From assembly GCA_031259755.1 (NCBI GenBank), contig JAIRKY010000007.1:1-41181 (forward strand): a DNA stretch of 41,181 nt, written 5' to 3'. Positions 18,793 to 29,400 of this stretch are shown here, in pieces. The DNA comes from Mediterranea sp. (in: CFB group bacteria). GTDB taxonomy: Bacteria; Bacteroidota; Bacteroidia; Bacteroidales; Bacteroidaceae. How positions within the stretch are numbered: position 1 is the stretch's first letter; each line of letters opens with the position of its first letter. The position numbers and the translations under genes were made by a program. The notes beneath the pieces are model-generated. The model was given only the letters and a program-made list of their open reading frames with translations, had not been told where the DNA came from and did no database searches.

Positions 18793-18909
18793 GCCTTTTC
18801 AGGGTAGATCAGACTCTCTGCTTAAAGCCTTTTTCTATAATAAATAATTTATCGGGAACGCCCGCTGGCAGGGAGATACAGGCGATATTGAAAATTAGTT
18901 ACCGTAAAG

Positions 18910-18933
18910 TTTGCTTTATTCGAATAAAGCAAA
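18910..18933. repeat. Perfect 24-bp palindrome overlapping the promoter
   Basis: TTTGCTTTATTC is followed directly by its complement GAATAAAGCAAA. It covers the -33 box and most of the spacer, so a bound protein would block or recruit RNA polymerase. Confidence 0.6.
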
Positions 18934-18941
18934 TATATTTG
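18910..18941 (+). promoter_or_regulatory. Canonical Bacteroidota promoter with no gene downstream
   Basis: TTTG at 18910-18913 and TATATTTG at 18934-18941 are separated by 20 bases, the textbook arrangement. The -33 box lies in a perfect 24-bp palindrome (18910-18933), and the predicted start falls in the 28-bp operator-like site that begins at 18942. No intact plus-strand gene follows for over 1 kb. Confidence 0.65.
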
Positions 18942-18969
18942 TGCTCATTAAACGTTCGTTTAATGAGCA
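18942..18969. promoter_or_regulatory. 28-bp palindromic operator-like site, copy 2, at the predicted transcription start
   Basis: Same 13-base arms as copy 1 but with central TT instead of AA. It starts one base after the -7 box, an ideal place for a repressor. Both copies are followed by AGCCTT. Confidence 0.6.
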
Positions 18970-19230
18970 GCCTTGTTTTTAATAATCTTCTCTTACAACT
19001 AACTTTCGTTTTACATATTGAAACATGCGTATGTACGGGCAATTCAGTACAATTGGTTTATTTTGTTTTTCAGACACGAATCGCATGGCGAAACACGGAT
19101 TTTTTCCGTATCAAGTGGAAAGGCGAAACTTGCCGGGCGCCGGCATTTACGTTCACGAACGACAACATATACAATAAGATAAAGTATATGGCGATAGAGT
19201 TTGCTAACGCGCTATTAACGCGCCCGAAAA

Positions 19231-19352
19231 GCCCAACGCATTTCGATTTTTGCGTTGGGCATTTGGGTGAAAAGCCCAACGCAAAAATCAAAAAGCCCAA
19301 CGCAAAAATCAAAATGCCCAACGCAAAAATCGGAGAGACCAACGCAAAAATC
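19231..19352. repeat. 21-bp tandem repeat with an inverted first copy
   Basis: The core GCCCAACGCAAAAATC occurs at 19274, 19295, 19316 and (slightly changed) 19337, exactly 21 bases apart. An inverted copy lies at 19245-19260, and a half copy, GCCCAACGCA, at 19231. Half copy and inverted copy can form a 10-bp hairpin. One frame reads as a seven-residue repeat (KPNAKIK), but no start site or protein context supports translation. Confidence 0.8.
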
Positions 19353-19394
19353 GAAAAGCCACCTACAAAATTTATGCTTCGTTTTATTCTCATC

Positions 19395-19474
19395 ATAACT
19401 CAACGTAATATTCAAATAAGTCGTTGACTTATTGAATTATTACGTTGAATTATGCAACGATTACGTTGAGTTAT
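19395..19474. repeat. Nested inverted repeats built on CAACGTAAT
   Basis: ATAACTCAACGTAAT (19395-19409) is exactly inverted at 19460-19474. Inside, AATAAGTC and GACTTATT (19415-19433) form a smaller hairpin, and a further TTACGTTGA copy lies near 19440. The RNA could fold into a long branched stem. I cannot assign it to a known element. Confidence 0.6.
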
Positions 19475-19580
19475 ATTTTGTTGGAAAAATCCCGCCTGTT
19501 ATCTACCCCTTAATTGGGGTGATCCGGCGTATATTATTAATACAGAAAGATTTAACAAATATGATCCCCTCGAAAGTCAA

Positions 19581-19604
19581 TGAGACTTTACACAAAAAGT
19601 CTCA
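19581..19604. repeat. 9-bp inverted repeat beside the transposase fragment
   Basis: TGAGACTTT and AAAGTCTCA are separated by six bases, about 12 bases from the end of the transposase fragment. It may be a relic of the insertion boundary or a weak terminator. Confidence 0.4.
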
Positions 19605-19616
19605 CTTGCCAAGTTA

Positions 19617-19838
19617 TTAGTAATAAGTTTGTCCGGTACATTGCGGATGGAACTTTCCATTGAAGTGAAAAGCTATCAATATGGCCATCACTTCGCTATT
19701 GGACAAATGATTAGGCTTATTCCTGCGCCTTTTACCCGTATCATCGATCAAAAGGTGTTTTTTGAAAGTCATATCAAATTCCTTTGAAAATTCATCACTT
19801 AAATAGAAAATTCCCGTAACTTCGTTAACCGTTAGCAT
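19617..19838 (-). pseudogene. Truncated IS982-family transposase
   Basis: 73 codons matching, from memory of the family, the N-terminus of Bacteroidales IS982 transposases: FYLSDEFSKEFD, KKHLLIDDTGKRRRNKP and LSNSEVMAILIAFHFNG. After residue 60 the expected FRNLKHYY-type continuation is replaced by KFHPQCTGQTYY and a stop, so the whole DDE catalytic domain is missing. It cannot be active. It marks an old insertion followed by an internal deletion. Confidence 0.75.
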
Positions 19839-19909
19839 AAGAGTTGTTTGTAGTTAATCATTTGTAAATAAGCACTATAAATAGAGCTACTTATTTGCTC
19901 TTATGCTAA
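19832..19909. repeat. 12-bp perfect inverted repeat between transposase fragment and fimbrillin
   Basis: TTAGCATAAGAG (19832-19843) is exactly inverted at 19898-19909, with a shorter AAATAAG/CTTATTT pair inside. It straddles the start of the transposase fragment. It may be part of the insertion's end or the transcript end of the fimbrillin gene. Confidence 0.5.
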
Positions 19910-19966
19910 TTCTTATTGAAGTTTCTTATATCAAACTCACGTTAATTTAGAAATTGAAAATAAGAG

Positions 19967-21874
19967 TTAGTTTCGAACGTATCTGATAGCCAAGGCCATA
20001 TCTGCAACTGTGGCATCACCAATGGTTATATTATTCTTGCCTGCATAAAGTGTAACCATTTTGTCTACTTTGTATGGTTCTCCATTGTTTGCACACCAGT
20101 AGGCGACGACGTTAGCGGCGTTAGTGTGTTTCTTATTGAAATATCCAATGCCGGTTCCATTGAATCCTGTTAAGTTGGTAATAGGACAGCTACTCTCTCC
20201 CCAAGTCAGTTCGTTGTTTTTCAGAACAGCGGCATTGTCTTGTACGTATGTTTTAAGGAGGTCGTAGTCCGTTTCATTACCCACTCTCCAACCGTCAGGT
20301 ATTAAGTTGCCTGTTGCTACACTGGCTGCATTATAATACAAATACGTTGAGAGATTGTAGTATTGTGGTGCGTTATTGTTCACCGCTACACCTTCACCTG
20401 TAAGGTCTGTTCCTCCTCCGTACGCAATACCGGTACCGTCCGTATATATGGTTGTTTTACAATTCATGCGTGTCCAATACTGCGTACCGATTTTAACGAT
20501 AGGGTATTCTATGATACTTTCTCTCCGGTTATCCACCAGTAAGTCCGGTTTTAATTGTAATTGTAAGGCATTTACCGGACGGATAGTTTTGATTTCTCCA
20601 TTCTCAGTGATATAAATATATGGAATAATAGCAGATGCCCCTTCCGTATATGTCAAATTATTTGTTGAATTCCAGAGTACACTTCCTCCATGTTTATCAT
20701 TGGCTTCCCCTTTCAGTTCGATTACCAGGCCTTTGGTCAAGTCTGTTTTTCCATCGTTCATAGGATATATCACAACGGCTTGTTTATCTATTTCGTCAGT
20801 ACGTAAATACTCTAAGCAAATTTCAGCAATCTGTTTTTCCTTATTCATCACTTTGAAGACGTTTGAAGCAGTAAAGTCTAATTGAGAAGTCTGGAGCACA
20901 GTACTTGTTTCATTAGCTGTCCATTGCGTGTCTATATCGTTCACGTTCCAGTCGCTAATATTGGTACAGATTGTATTTTTAATGGGATCGTCTGAAGATT
21001 GAAGAACGATCGTGTTATTCTCGGCAACGCCACTGCCCAAAATATATTCACATTCCATTTTACATTCAAACAATCTGCCATTGACGTATAATTCGAAGAT
21101 AACATGTGATTGAGGCAGGGTTTGAGGTATGATGATTGCGCTTTTTCCATATAACATACCATCCTCTTCTTTCCAGCTACCATAAGGTATGATATCTGCC
21201 TTTGTATGGTGGCCGGTAAACTTATCGGTCTTAAAATCGTAGATAGCCTGAGTATATACATTTTTGATCCTTACAATGGGATTTGACTCCATAAGCGTTT
21301 CGACAGTATATCCGCTAACCGATTTAAGACGAATGTTCAGTAAGGAGAGTTTGTGATGAAAATCTAATGCGACAGGATCTTTCGATGTGGTGACTTCAGT
21401 GGTCGTAGCTATCATAAAATCTGATGCCGTCAGTGCGGTTTTATCGCTTTGATCTGTTTGAACTTCTACTTTAATGCTACTTTCACCCTTATTTATCGCA
21501 TCTTCCTTATAGGGATAATAACCGGTGAAATCACATAAACTATTTCCTTCGGGAAAGAAAATAGTTTCTTCCGGCGAAAAACAGTCATTTGAGGGATCAT
21601 AACTGAATTTCATGTTGTCGACATAGCGAGTCTTGTCAATCGTACTTGGCTGAATGGTGATATATAGGCCTATCGCTCCATCAAAATCACTTGTTGCTAC
21701 TCTGCTCATATCTTTAAATGAAGCGCGCAGGAAAATAGGAGCATTTCCGGCTTTCGGCATTTCTTCAGGAATACTGTTGATACAAGAAGAAAGTAGTTGA
21801 TTACATAGAGTAGCAGACACAAATAATGTCTTGAGGAGGTATAGGTTTATACCGTTTCTTTTTATTGATTTCAT
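19967..21874 (-). CDS. Fimbrillin-family lipoprotein with FISUMP-like C-terminal domain
   Basis: Probable cell-surface or pilus-associated lipoprotein. The signal ends in QLLSSC (Cys31). Residues about 45-300 have the fimbrillin layout: FLRASFKDMSRVATSDFDG, then IGLYITI, YPYKEDAINK, DFMIATTTEV, and the LDFHHKLSLLNIRLKS motif near residue 170, which is the strongest family mark. Residues about 455-635 look like a FISUMP (Fibrobacter succinogenes major paralogous) domain, with VKIGTQYWTRMNCKTT, GYFNKK and the closing ALAIRYVRN. It stands alone: no major pilin, anchor or usher genes lie beside it, so it may be a tip/adhesin subunit or a solitary surface protein. It sits directly after rpoC. Confidence 0.8.
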   Translation of the reverse strand: MKSIKRNGINLYLLKTLFVSATLCNQLLSSCINSIPEEMPKAGNAPIFLRASFKDMSRVATSDFDGAIGLYITIQPSTIDKTRYVDNMKFSYDPSNDCFSPEETIFFPEGNSLCDFTGYYPYKEDAINKGESSIKVEVQTDQSDKTALTASDFMIATTTEVTTSKDPVALDFHHKLSLLNIRLKSVSGYTVETLMESNPIVRIKNVYTQAIYDFKTDKFTGHHTKADIIPYGSWKEEDGMLYGKSAIIIPQTLPQSHVIFELYVNGRLFECKMECEYILGSGVAENNTIVLQSSDDPIKNTICTNISDWNVNDIDTQWTANETSTVLQTSQLDFTASNVFKVMNKEKQIAEICLEYLRTDEIDKQAVVIYPMNDGKTDLTKGLVIELKGEANDKHGGSVLWNSTNNLTYTEGASAIIPYIYITENGEIKTIRPVNALQLQLKPDLLVDNRRESIIEYPIVKIGTQYWTRMNCKTTIYTDGTGIAYGGGTDLTGEGVAVNNNAPQYYNLSTYLYYNAASVATGNLIPDGWRVGNETDYDLLKTYVQDNAAVLKNNELTWGESSCPITNLTGFNGTGIGYFNKKHTNAANVVAYWCANNGEPYKVDKMVTLYAGKNNITIGDATVADMALAIRYVRN

Positions 21875-21909
21875 TTAATTATAATAGTATATGTTATTTT
21901 GTTGTGCGG

Positions 21910-21917
21910 CAAAGGTA
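21910..21917 (-). promoter_or_regulatory. -7 element for the fimbrillin gene
   Basis: On the minus strand TACCTTTG matches TAnnTTTG, 35 bases before the start codon. No clear -33 partner. Confidence 0.45.
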
Positions 21918-22112
21918 AACAAATAAAGTTTAATAGTAACATCGGGGTGGAAAAATTGTTCTATTTTTCGGATTAATTGGTTTTTTGAGTGCATTATACC
22001 GTTCGATATATTGGAAACATACCTGTAATCATAGAAAACAATCAGAACAAAACCATTGATGGCCTCACCTATAAATTGACGAAGTTGGCAGCAAACAAAA
22101 TACTAAATAGAC

Positions 22113-22150
22113 AAAAGGCCATCTCAATTCTATTTTGAGACAGCCTTTTT
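22113..22150 (-). terminator. Terminator after rpoC
   Basis: AAAAGGC..TCTCAA and TTGAGA..GCCTTTT pair with a two-base internal mismatch around a short loop, about 30 bases past the rpoC stop. T-runs on both ends make it usable in either direction. Confidence 0.65.
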
Positions 22151-22179
22151 ATATGGTCGGATAATGTCAGACAAATAAA

Positions 22180-25100
22180 TTATACTTCGTTATAGTCCAA
22201 CACCGTTTTTTTATTTGCTTGAGCACGCTCATATTCTTCTTTAGAACCAACGATGATCTTATCAAATTCACGTTGCCCGGTACCGGCAGGGATCAAATGT
22301 CCACAGATCACATTTTCCTTCATGCCTTCGAGTCTGTCTACTTTACCATTAATCGCTGCTTCATTAAGCACCTTCGTAGTTTCTTGGAATGACGCGGCAG
22401 ACATAAAACTTGAAGTCTGCAATGCGGCACGTGTAATACCTTGAAGGATCTGGGTAGAAGTTGCAGGAACCGCATCACGTACTTCAACAGGTTTCATATC
22501 GCGACGCTTCAGCATACTGTTTTCATCTCTTAGTTTACGGGCTGTCACAATCTGACCGGGTTGCATAGTTTGCGAATCACCTCCATCAAGTACAACCTTC
22601 TTACTCCAGATACGATCATTCTCTTCCATGAACTCGAGTTTGTCTACAATCTGTTGTTCCAGGAAGCGGGTATCTCCCGGTTCATCAATTTCTACTTTAC
22701 GCATCATCTGACGAACAATGATCTCGAAGTGCTTGTCATTGATCTTCACACCCTGCAGACGGTATACATCCTGAACTTCGTTTACGATATATTCCTGTAC
22801 GGCAGTAGGCCCTTTGATAGCCAATATATCCGCAGGAGTAGTTGCACCATCAGACAATGGGGTACCGGCACGTACATAGTCGTTTTCCTGAACAAGAATC
22901 TGTTTAGAAAGCGCAACCAGGTATTTCTTCACTTCACCTGTCTTGGATGTTACAATGATCTCACGGTTACCACGTTTGATTTTACCCATGGTGATTTCAC
23001 CATCGATTTCCGATACAACAGCGGGATTAGATGGGTTACGTGCTTCGAATAACTCAGTTACACGTGGAAGACCACCGGTAATGTCACCAGCCTTACCTAC
23101 GGCACGAGGAATTTTCACGATAACCTCACCAGCTTTCACTTTCTGGCCATTCTCAACCACAACGTGTCCACCTACCGGGAGGTTGTATGTACGGATCAAT
23201 TCGCCGCTTGCATCAAAGATATGAGCTGAAGGAACTTTCGTTTTATCTTTAGACTCAATAATAATGATTTCACGCAAACCAGTAGCTTCGTCCGATTCTA
23301 CTTTATATGTAATATTTTCAATTACACCTTCAAATTCAATCTTACCTGTTGCTTCAGTGATGATAACTGCGTTGAACGGGTCCCATTTTGCGATGAGTTT
23401 ACCTTTCTTAACTACGTCATTATTAACCGCATACAATTTAGATCCGTAAGGTATATTATGTGTAGACAAAGTAATACCGGTGTTTACATCAATGAAGCGA
23501 ACTTCAGCCAAACGACCTACTACTACTTTTACAGCTTCGCCTAATTCGTCTACTGTATCTACTGTACGTAATTCGTCAAACTCTACGCGAGAATCATTCT
23601 TAGCCATGATAGTTGCATTTGCTGCAATGTTCGAGGCAGTACCTCCAGCGTGGAAAGTACGAAGAGTCAACTGTGTACCCGGTTCACCAATAGACTGGGC
23701 TGCAATAACACCGACCGCTTCTCCTCTTTGAACCATGTGATTTGTTGCAAGGTTACGTCCATAACATTTTGCACATACCCCTTTCTTCGATTCACAAGTC
23801 AATACCGAACGTATTTCGACACTTTCTATTGGTGACTGTGCGATTGCTTTGGCAATATCTTCTGTTATTTCTTCACCGCCATTAACAATGATCTCACCTG
23901 TTGTAGGATGAATAATATCATGTACGGAAACACGTCCCAAAATACGTTCATACAGCGTCGCTACAATTTCATCGTTGTTCTTCAAGTCTGTACAAACTAG
24001 TCCGCGCAATGTACCACAATCTTCTTCATTAATGATCACATCATGTGAAACGTCAACCAAACGACGGGTCAGATAACCTGCATCGGCTGTTTTTAACGCC
24101 GTATCCGCCAAACCTTTACGAGCGCCGTGGGTAGAGATAAAGTATTCTAACACCGAAAGTCCTTCTTTAAAGTTCGAAAGAATTGGGTTTTCGATAATCT
24201 GAGCGCCTTCGGCTCCCGCTTTCTGCGGTTTAGCCATCAAACCACGCATGCCTGACAACTGACGGATCTGTTCTCTAGAACCACGAGCGCCGGAATCAAG
24301 CATCATAAATACAGCATTGAATCCTTGATCGTCGTTTGTAATGGTCTTCATCAAAATATCTGATAATTCAGAGTTGATGTGTGTCCAAATATCAATAACC
24401 TGATTATAACGTTCGTTGTTGGTGATGAAACCCATATTATAATTATTTATCACCTGCTCTACTTCGTCATAACCGCGTTGAACAAGTTTCTCTTTTTCTT
24501 CCGGTATGATAATATCACCCAAGTTGAATGACAAACCACCCTGGAATGCCATACGGTAACCCAAATCTTTGATTCCATCAAGGAAGTCTGCAGCACGAGC
24601 CACTCCACATGATTTAATCACGTCACTAATAATATCACGAAGTGATTTCTTAGAGATGATGGTATTTACATAACCTACTTCCGGCGGAACAATCTCATTA
24701 ACGATTACACGTCCAACTGATGTTTCACGCATAACGTCAACGACGTTTCCGTTTTCGTCAAGGTCTTTAACGATTACTTTAACCGACGCATGAATATCTA
24801 CTTTACCTTCATTATAAGCAATCAATGCTTCTTCCGGGCCATAGAAAGTCAAACCTTCGCCCTTAGCGCCTATTCTCAATTTTGTAATGTAATACAACCC
24901 CAGCACCATATCCTGAGAAGGCACAGTAATAGGAGCGCCATTAGCAGGATTCAAAATATTGTGAGAAGCCAGCATTAACATCTGTGCTTCAAGAATTGCT
25001 TCATTACTCAACGGTAAGTGAACAGCCATCTGGTCACCATCAAAGTCGGCGTTGAACGCAGTACATGATAGTGGATGTAACTGAATTGCTTTACCTTCGA

Positions 25101-26460
25101 TCATCTTGGGCTGGAATGCCTGAATACCTAAACGGTGAAGCGTCGGCGCACGATTAAGTAGTATCGGATGCCCTTTCATCACGTGTTCCAGGATATCCCA
25201 GATAATTGCGTCTTTGCGATCAACAATCTTTTTCGCTGATTTCACGGTCTTAACGACACCACGCTCAATCAGTTTACGGATGATAAATGGTTTATATAGC
25301 TCAGCAGCCATCAGTTTAGGAATACCACACTCGTGCATTTTCAATTCTGGGCCTACAACAATTACCGAACGAGCAGAATAGTCTACGCGTTTACCTAACA
25401 GATTCTGACGGAAGCGTCCTTGTTTACCCTTCAAACTGTCAGACAGTGATTTCAACGGACGGTTAGCGTCTGTCTTTACTGCGCTTGACTTACGTGAGTT
25501 GTCGAACAAGGAGTCTACGGATTCTTGAAGCATACGTTTTTCATTACGTAAGATCACTTCAGGAGCTTTGATCTCGATCAATCTCTTCAGACGGTTATTA
25601 CGGATAATTACACGTCTATACAAGTCATTTAAGTCAGAAGTTGCAAAACGTCCGCCATCCAATGGCACCAACGGACGAAGCTCAGGTGGAATAACCGGAA
25701 CAATTCTCACGATCATCCATTCCGATTTATTACGCCCTCTTGAAGCGCGGAATGATTCTACAACTTGTAGTCGTTTCAAGGCTTCATTCTTACGTTGTTG
25801 TGAAGCATCATTGCTGGCACGGTGTCTTAATTCATAAGACAATGCATCCAAGTCTATACGGGCAAGTAAGTCATAGATGGCTTCTGCGCCCATCTTAGCA
25901 ACAAACTTATTCGGGTCGTTATCTTCCAGATATTGGTTCTCTCTTGGAAGAGTATCTAGAATGTCCAAATATTCTTCTTCGGAAAGAAGATCGAAAGTTG
26001 CGATTCCATCCTCGGCTTTAATTCCTGGCTGGATCACAACATAACGTTCATAATATATAATTGAATCGAGTTTCTTCGTTGGCAAGCCTAACAAATAACC
26101 AATTTTATTAGGAAGTGAACGGAAATACCAAATGTGTGCAACCGGCACTACCAACTGGATGTGTCCCGTACGTTCACGGCGTACTTTCTTTTCAGTAACT
26201 TCGACCCCACAACGGTCACATATAATACCTTTATAACGGATACGTTTGTATTTTCCACAATGACATTCATAGTCTTTGATCGGACCAAAAATGCGTTCGC
26301 AGAACAAACCTTCGCGTTCTGGTTTATACGTACGGTAGTTAATGGTTTCAGGCTTCAGCACTTCACCACTTGACTCCTCCAGAATTTCTTCAGGAGACGC
26401 CAAGCCGATTGAAATTCTTGAGAAATTACTCTTTGCTTTACTTTCTTTTCTAAAAGCCAT
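22180..26460 (-). CDS. rpoC: DNA-directed RNA polymerase subunit beta-prime
   Basis: Largest catalytic subunit of RNA polymerase. At the N-terminus lies the first zinc site ([20 protein letters not shown] near residue 66). The catalytic magnesium loop NADFDGDQM is near residue 470, and the bridge/trigger-loop region follows, with [16 protein letters not shown]. The second zinc site is [13 protein letters not shown]. At 1426 residues it is the normal Bacteroidota length. It follows rpoB by about 30 bases and is the last gene of the core operon before the terminator. Confidence 0.99.
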   Translation of the reverse strand: MAFRKESKAKSNFSRISIGLASPEEILEESSGEVLKPETINYRTYKPEREGLFCERIFGPIKDYECHCGKYKRIRYKGIICDRCGVEVTEKKVRRERTGHIQLVVPVAHIWYFRSLPNKIGYLLGLPTKKLDSIIYYERYVVIQPGIKAEDGIATFDLLSEEEYLDILDTLPRENQYLEDNDPNKFVAKMGAEAIYDLLARIDLDALSYELRHRASNDASQQRKNEALKRLQVVESFRASRGRNKSEWMIVRIVPVIPPELRPLVPLDGGRFATSDLNDLYRRVIIRNNRLKRLIEIKAPEVILRNEKRMLQESVDSLFDNSRKSSAVKTDANRPLKSLSDSLKGKQGRFRQNLLGKRVDYSARSVIVVGPELKMHECGIPKLMAAELYKPFIIRKLIERGVVKTVKSAKKIVDRKDAIIWDILEHVMKGHPILLNRAPTLHRLGIQAFQPKMIEGKAIQLHPLSCTAFNADFDGDQMAVHLPLSNEAILEAQMLMLASHNILNPANGAPITVPSQDMVLGLYYITKLRIGAKGEGLTFYGPEEALIAYNEGKVDIHASVKVIVKDLDENGNVVDVMRETSVGRVIVNEIVPPEVGYVNTIISKKSLRDIISDVIKSCGVARAADFLDGIKDLGYRMAFQGGLSFNLGDIIIPEEKEKLVQRGYDEVEQVINNYNMGFITNNERYNQVIDIWTHINSELSDILMKTITNDDQGFNAVFMMLDSGARGSREQIRQLSGMRGLMAKPQKAGAEGAQIIENPILSNFKEGLSVLEYFISTHGARKGLADTALKTADAGYLTRRLVDVSHDVIINEEDCGTLRGLVCTDLKNNDEIVATLYERILGRVSVHDIIHPTTGEIIVNGGEEITEDIAKAIAQSPIESVEIRSVLTCESKKGVCAKCYGRNLATNHMVQRGEAVGVIAAQSIGEPGTQLTLRTFHAGGTASNIAANATIMAKNDSRVEFDELRTVDTVDELGEAVKVVVGRLAEVRFIDVNTGITLSTHNIPYGSKLYAVNNDVVKKGKLIAKWDPFNAVIITEATGKIEFEGVIENITYKVESDEATGLREIIIIESKDKTKVPSAHIFDASGELIRTYNLPVGGHVVVENGQKVKAGEVIVKIPRAVGKAGDITGGLPRVTELFEARNPSNPAVVSEIDGEITMGKIKRGNREIIVTSKTGEVKKYLVALSKQILVQENDYVRAGTPLSDGATTPADILAIKGPTAVQEYIVNEVQDVYRLQGVKINDKHFEIIVRQMMRKVEIDEPGDTRFLEQQIVDKLEFMEENDRIWSKKVVLDGGDSQTMQPGQIVTARKLRDENSMLKRRDMKPVEVRDAVPATSTQILQGITRAALQTSSFMSAASFQETTKVLNEAAINGKVDRLEGMKENVICGHLIPAGTGQREFDKIIVGSKEEYERAQANKKTVLDYNEV

Positions 26461-26489
26461 AATATATAATGTACTAATATTTATATAAG

Positions 26490-29400
26490 TTATTCTAAGT
26501 TGACGCTTAAGCCCAATCCTCTAAGTTCATGCAACAATACGTTCAAAGACTCAGGAATACCAGCTTGCGGCATAGGTTCGCCTTTCACAATCGCTTCATA
26601 AGCTTTAGAACGTCCTACAACGTCGTCAGACTTAATAGTTAGAATTTCCTGCAAGATGTGTGATGCACCGAATGCTTCAAGCGCCCAAACCTCCATCTCT
26701 CCAAAACGCTGTCCACCGAATTGTGCTTTACCACCAAGTGGCTGCTGAGTAATCAGCGAATATGGTCCAATAGAGCGTGCGTGCATCTTATCTTCAACCA
26801 TGTGGCCAAGTTTCAGCATATACGTCACACCCACCGTTGCCGGTTGGTCAAACTGTTCACCTGTTCCACCATCGTACAGATATGTTTTCCCATAACGTGG
26901 CAAACCAGCCTTATCAGTCCATACAGACAGATCATCTAATGATGCACCATCAAAAATTGGAGTAGCAAACTTCACCCCCAATTTCTTACCAGCAGAACCA
27001 AGAACAGCTTCAAATATCTGACCAATGTTCATACGTGAAGGTACCCCTAACGGATTCAATACAATATCAACCGGCGTTCCATCAGCGAGGAATGGCATAT
27101 CTTCTTGCCGCACAATACGAGAAACAATACCTTTGTTACCGTGGCGACCGGCCATCTTATCTCCTACACCAATCTTACGCTTCTTGGCAATATAAACTTT
27201 TGCCATCTGAATGATACCGGCAGGAAGTTCATCACCTATTGTCAGGCTGAATTTCTTGCGTTTCAATTCAGCATCCAGTTCTTTATATTTCTTCAAGAAG
27301 TTCAGGATTATATCCCGAACCATTCCATCAGTGTGCTCATCACCTGTCCAATTGCTCAGTTGAACTGAGTTGAAGTCCAAATCATCAAAGTCAGAAACAC
27401 TGAATTTGGCATCCTTAGCAATCACTTCCGCTCCTAAATAATCTTTCACTCCTTGTGATATCTTGCCATCTGTCAGTGTAACCAGTTTCTGTATCAGAAT
27501 ACCATGCAACTTGGATACTTTATGCTCGAATTCATCATCATATTTAGGAAGCAAAGTTTTGTCTGCAAGCTTAGCGCTACGATTCTTAATTACACGAGAG
27601 AATAATTTCTTGTCAATAACTACACCTTGCAAAGAAGGAGAAGCTTTCAAAGAAGCATCTTTTACATCACCGGCTTTATCACCAAAGATAGCGCGAAGCA
27701 ACTTTTCTTCCGGCGACGGATCTGATTCTCCTTTTGGAGTAATCTTACCGATTAATATATCTCCCGGTTGGACGCGTGCGCCAATTCTTACGATACCGTT
27801 CTCATCCAGATCTTTTGTAGCTTCTTCACTTACGTTAGGTATATCAGAAGTTAACTCTTCCATACCACGTTTTGTTTCGCGTACTTCAAGTGAATATTCC
27901 TCTACGTGTACAGAAGTCAATAAATCTTCACGAACAACACGTTCGTTCAATACGATAGCATCCTCATAGTTATATCCCTTCCATGGCATGTATGCAACCA
28001 GCAGGTTCTTACCCAAAGCCAACTCGCCTTTTTCAGTAGAGTAACCTTCAGTAAGGATTTGTCCTTTCGTTACACGATCGCCTTTTTCACAGATCGGACG
28101 AAGGTCGATTGTCATATTTTGGTTTGTTTTACGGAACTTAGGAATAGAATATTCTTTCAATGCAGATTCAAAACTTACAAACTCTTCATCTTCTGTTCTA
28201 TCATAAAGAACACGGATCGTTGTTGCATCTACAAATTCAATAACGCCATCTTCTTCCGCAGTGATTTGAGAACGAGAATCTTTTACCAGTTGTCCTTCGA
28301 TGCCTGTGCCTACGATCGGCGCTTCACTTTTCAGCAACGGAACCGCCTGACGCATCATGTTCGATCCCATCAATGCACGGTTCGCATCATCATGTTCAAG
28401 GAATGGGATCAAAGAAGCAGCAATAGAAGCGATTTGCTGTGGGGCTACGTCCATCAAATTGATACGTTTCGGTTCAACCACCGGATAATCAGCATCCTGA
28501 CGAGCTTTTACACGATTACGAATGAACTTGCCGTTATCGTTCAATGGCGCATTACCCTGAGCGATAATCTTATCTTCTTCTTCTTCGGCAGTAAGGTATA
28601 CAATACCGTTTTCTGAGATATCTACTTTACCGTTTTCTACTTTACGGTAAGGAGTTTCGATAAATCCAAGATCATTGATCTTAGCGTATACGCACAATGA
28701 CGAAATCAAACCGATATTCGGACCTTCAGGAGTTTCAATCGGACAAAGGCGACCGTAATGTGTATAGTGAACGTCACGAACCTCAAATCCGGCGCGTTCA
28801 CGAGAAAGACCACCGGGTCCAAGGGCAGACATACGTCTCTTGTGTGTAATCTCAGCCAACGGATTGGTTTGATCCATAAACTGAGACAAAGCATTTGTTC
28901 CAAAGAATGTGTTGATCACAGAAGAAATCGTCTTCGCATTGATCAAATCAATAGGAGTGAAAACTTCATTGTCTCTTACATTCATACGTTCACGAATGGT
29001 ACGTGACATACGAGCCAAACCTACGGCAAACTGATTCGACAATTGTTCTCCAACTGTACGAACACGTCTGTTACTCAAGTGATCGATATCATCTACATCT
29101 GCTTTTGAGTTAATCAACTCGATCAAATATTTGATGATCTCAATGATATCTTCTTTGGTCAGCACCTTCACATCCATGTCGGTAGTCAGACTCAATTTTT
29201 TATTGATTCTGTAACGGCCAACATCACCCAGATCATATCTTTTCTCAGAGAAGAACAGGTTATTGATAACTTCACGAGCGCTAGCATCATCTGCAGGATC
29301 AGCATTACGCAGCTGTCTATAGATATATAGCACGGCTTCTTTTTCCGAGTTACTCGGATCTTTCTGAAGTGTATTATAGATAATAGAGAAATCTGATTGA

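Larger units (their letters stand above)
18643..19966. other. 1.3-kb region without an intact gene, rich in repeats
   Basis: Between the second SusC and the fimbrillin I find no complete gene. The region holds two 28-bp palindromes, a canonical plus-strand promoter, a 21-bp tandem repeat, nested inverted repeats and a transposase fragment, each listed separately. The longest open frame (18786-19427) runs through the operator and the tandem repeat and does not look like a protein. The mix suggests repeated insertion and decay, leaving a promoter without its gene. Confidence 0.7.
21875..22179. other. Intergenic region between fimbrillin and rpoC
   Basis: Holds the fimbrillin -7 box (21910-21917) and the rpoC terminator hairpin (22113-22150). 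No gene is seen; the DUF3467 protein and rpsL-rpsG-fusA genes that I recall following rpoC in related genomes are absent here. Confidence 0.6.

Noticed and set aside
19274-19352. Possible CRISPR array
   Set aside because: The unit is only 16-21 bases with 5-base gaps, no unique spacers, and no cas genes nearby.
19070-19415. Minus-strand frames with FCVGL-type repeats
   Set aside because: These are the other-strand reading of the 21-bp repeat. Several frames stay open only because the 21-base unit lacks stops.
18786-19427. 213-codon open frame on the plus strand
   Set aside because: It starts inside the first operator palindrome, runs through the orphan promoter and ends in the 21-bp DNA repeat. 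No family resemblance, signal or promoter supports translation from that start.
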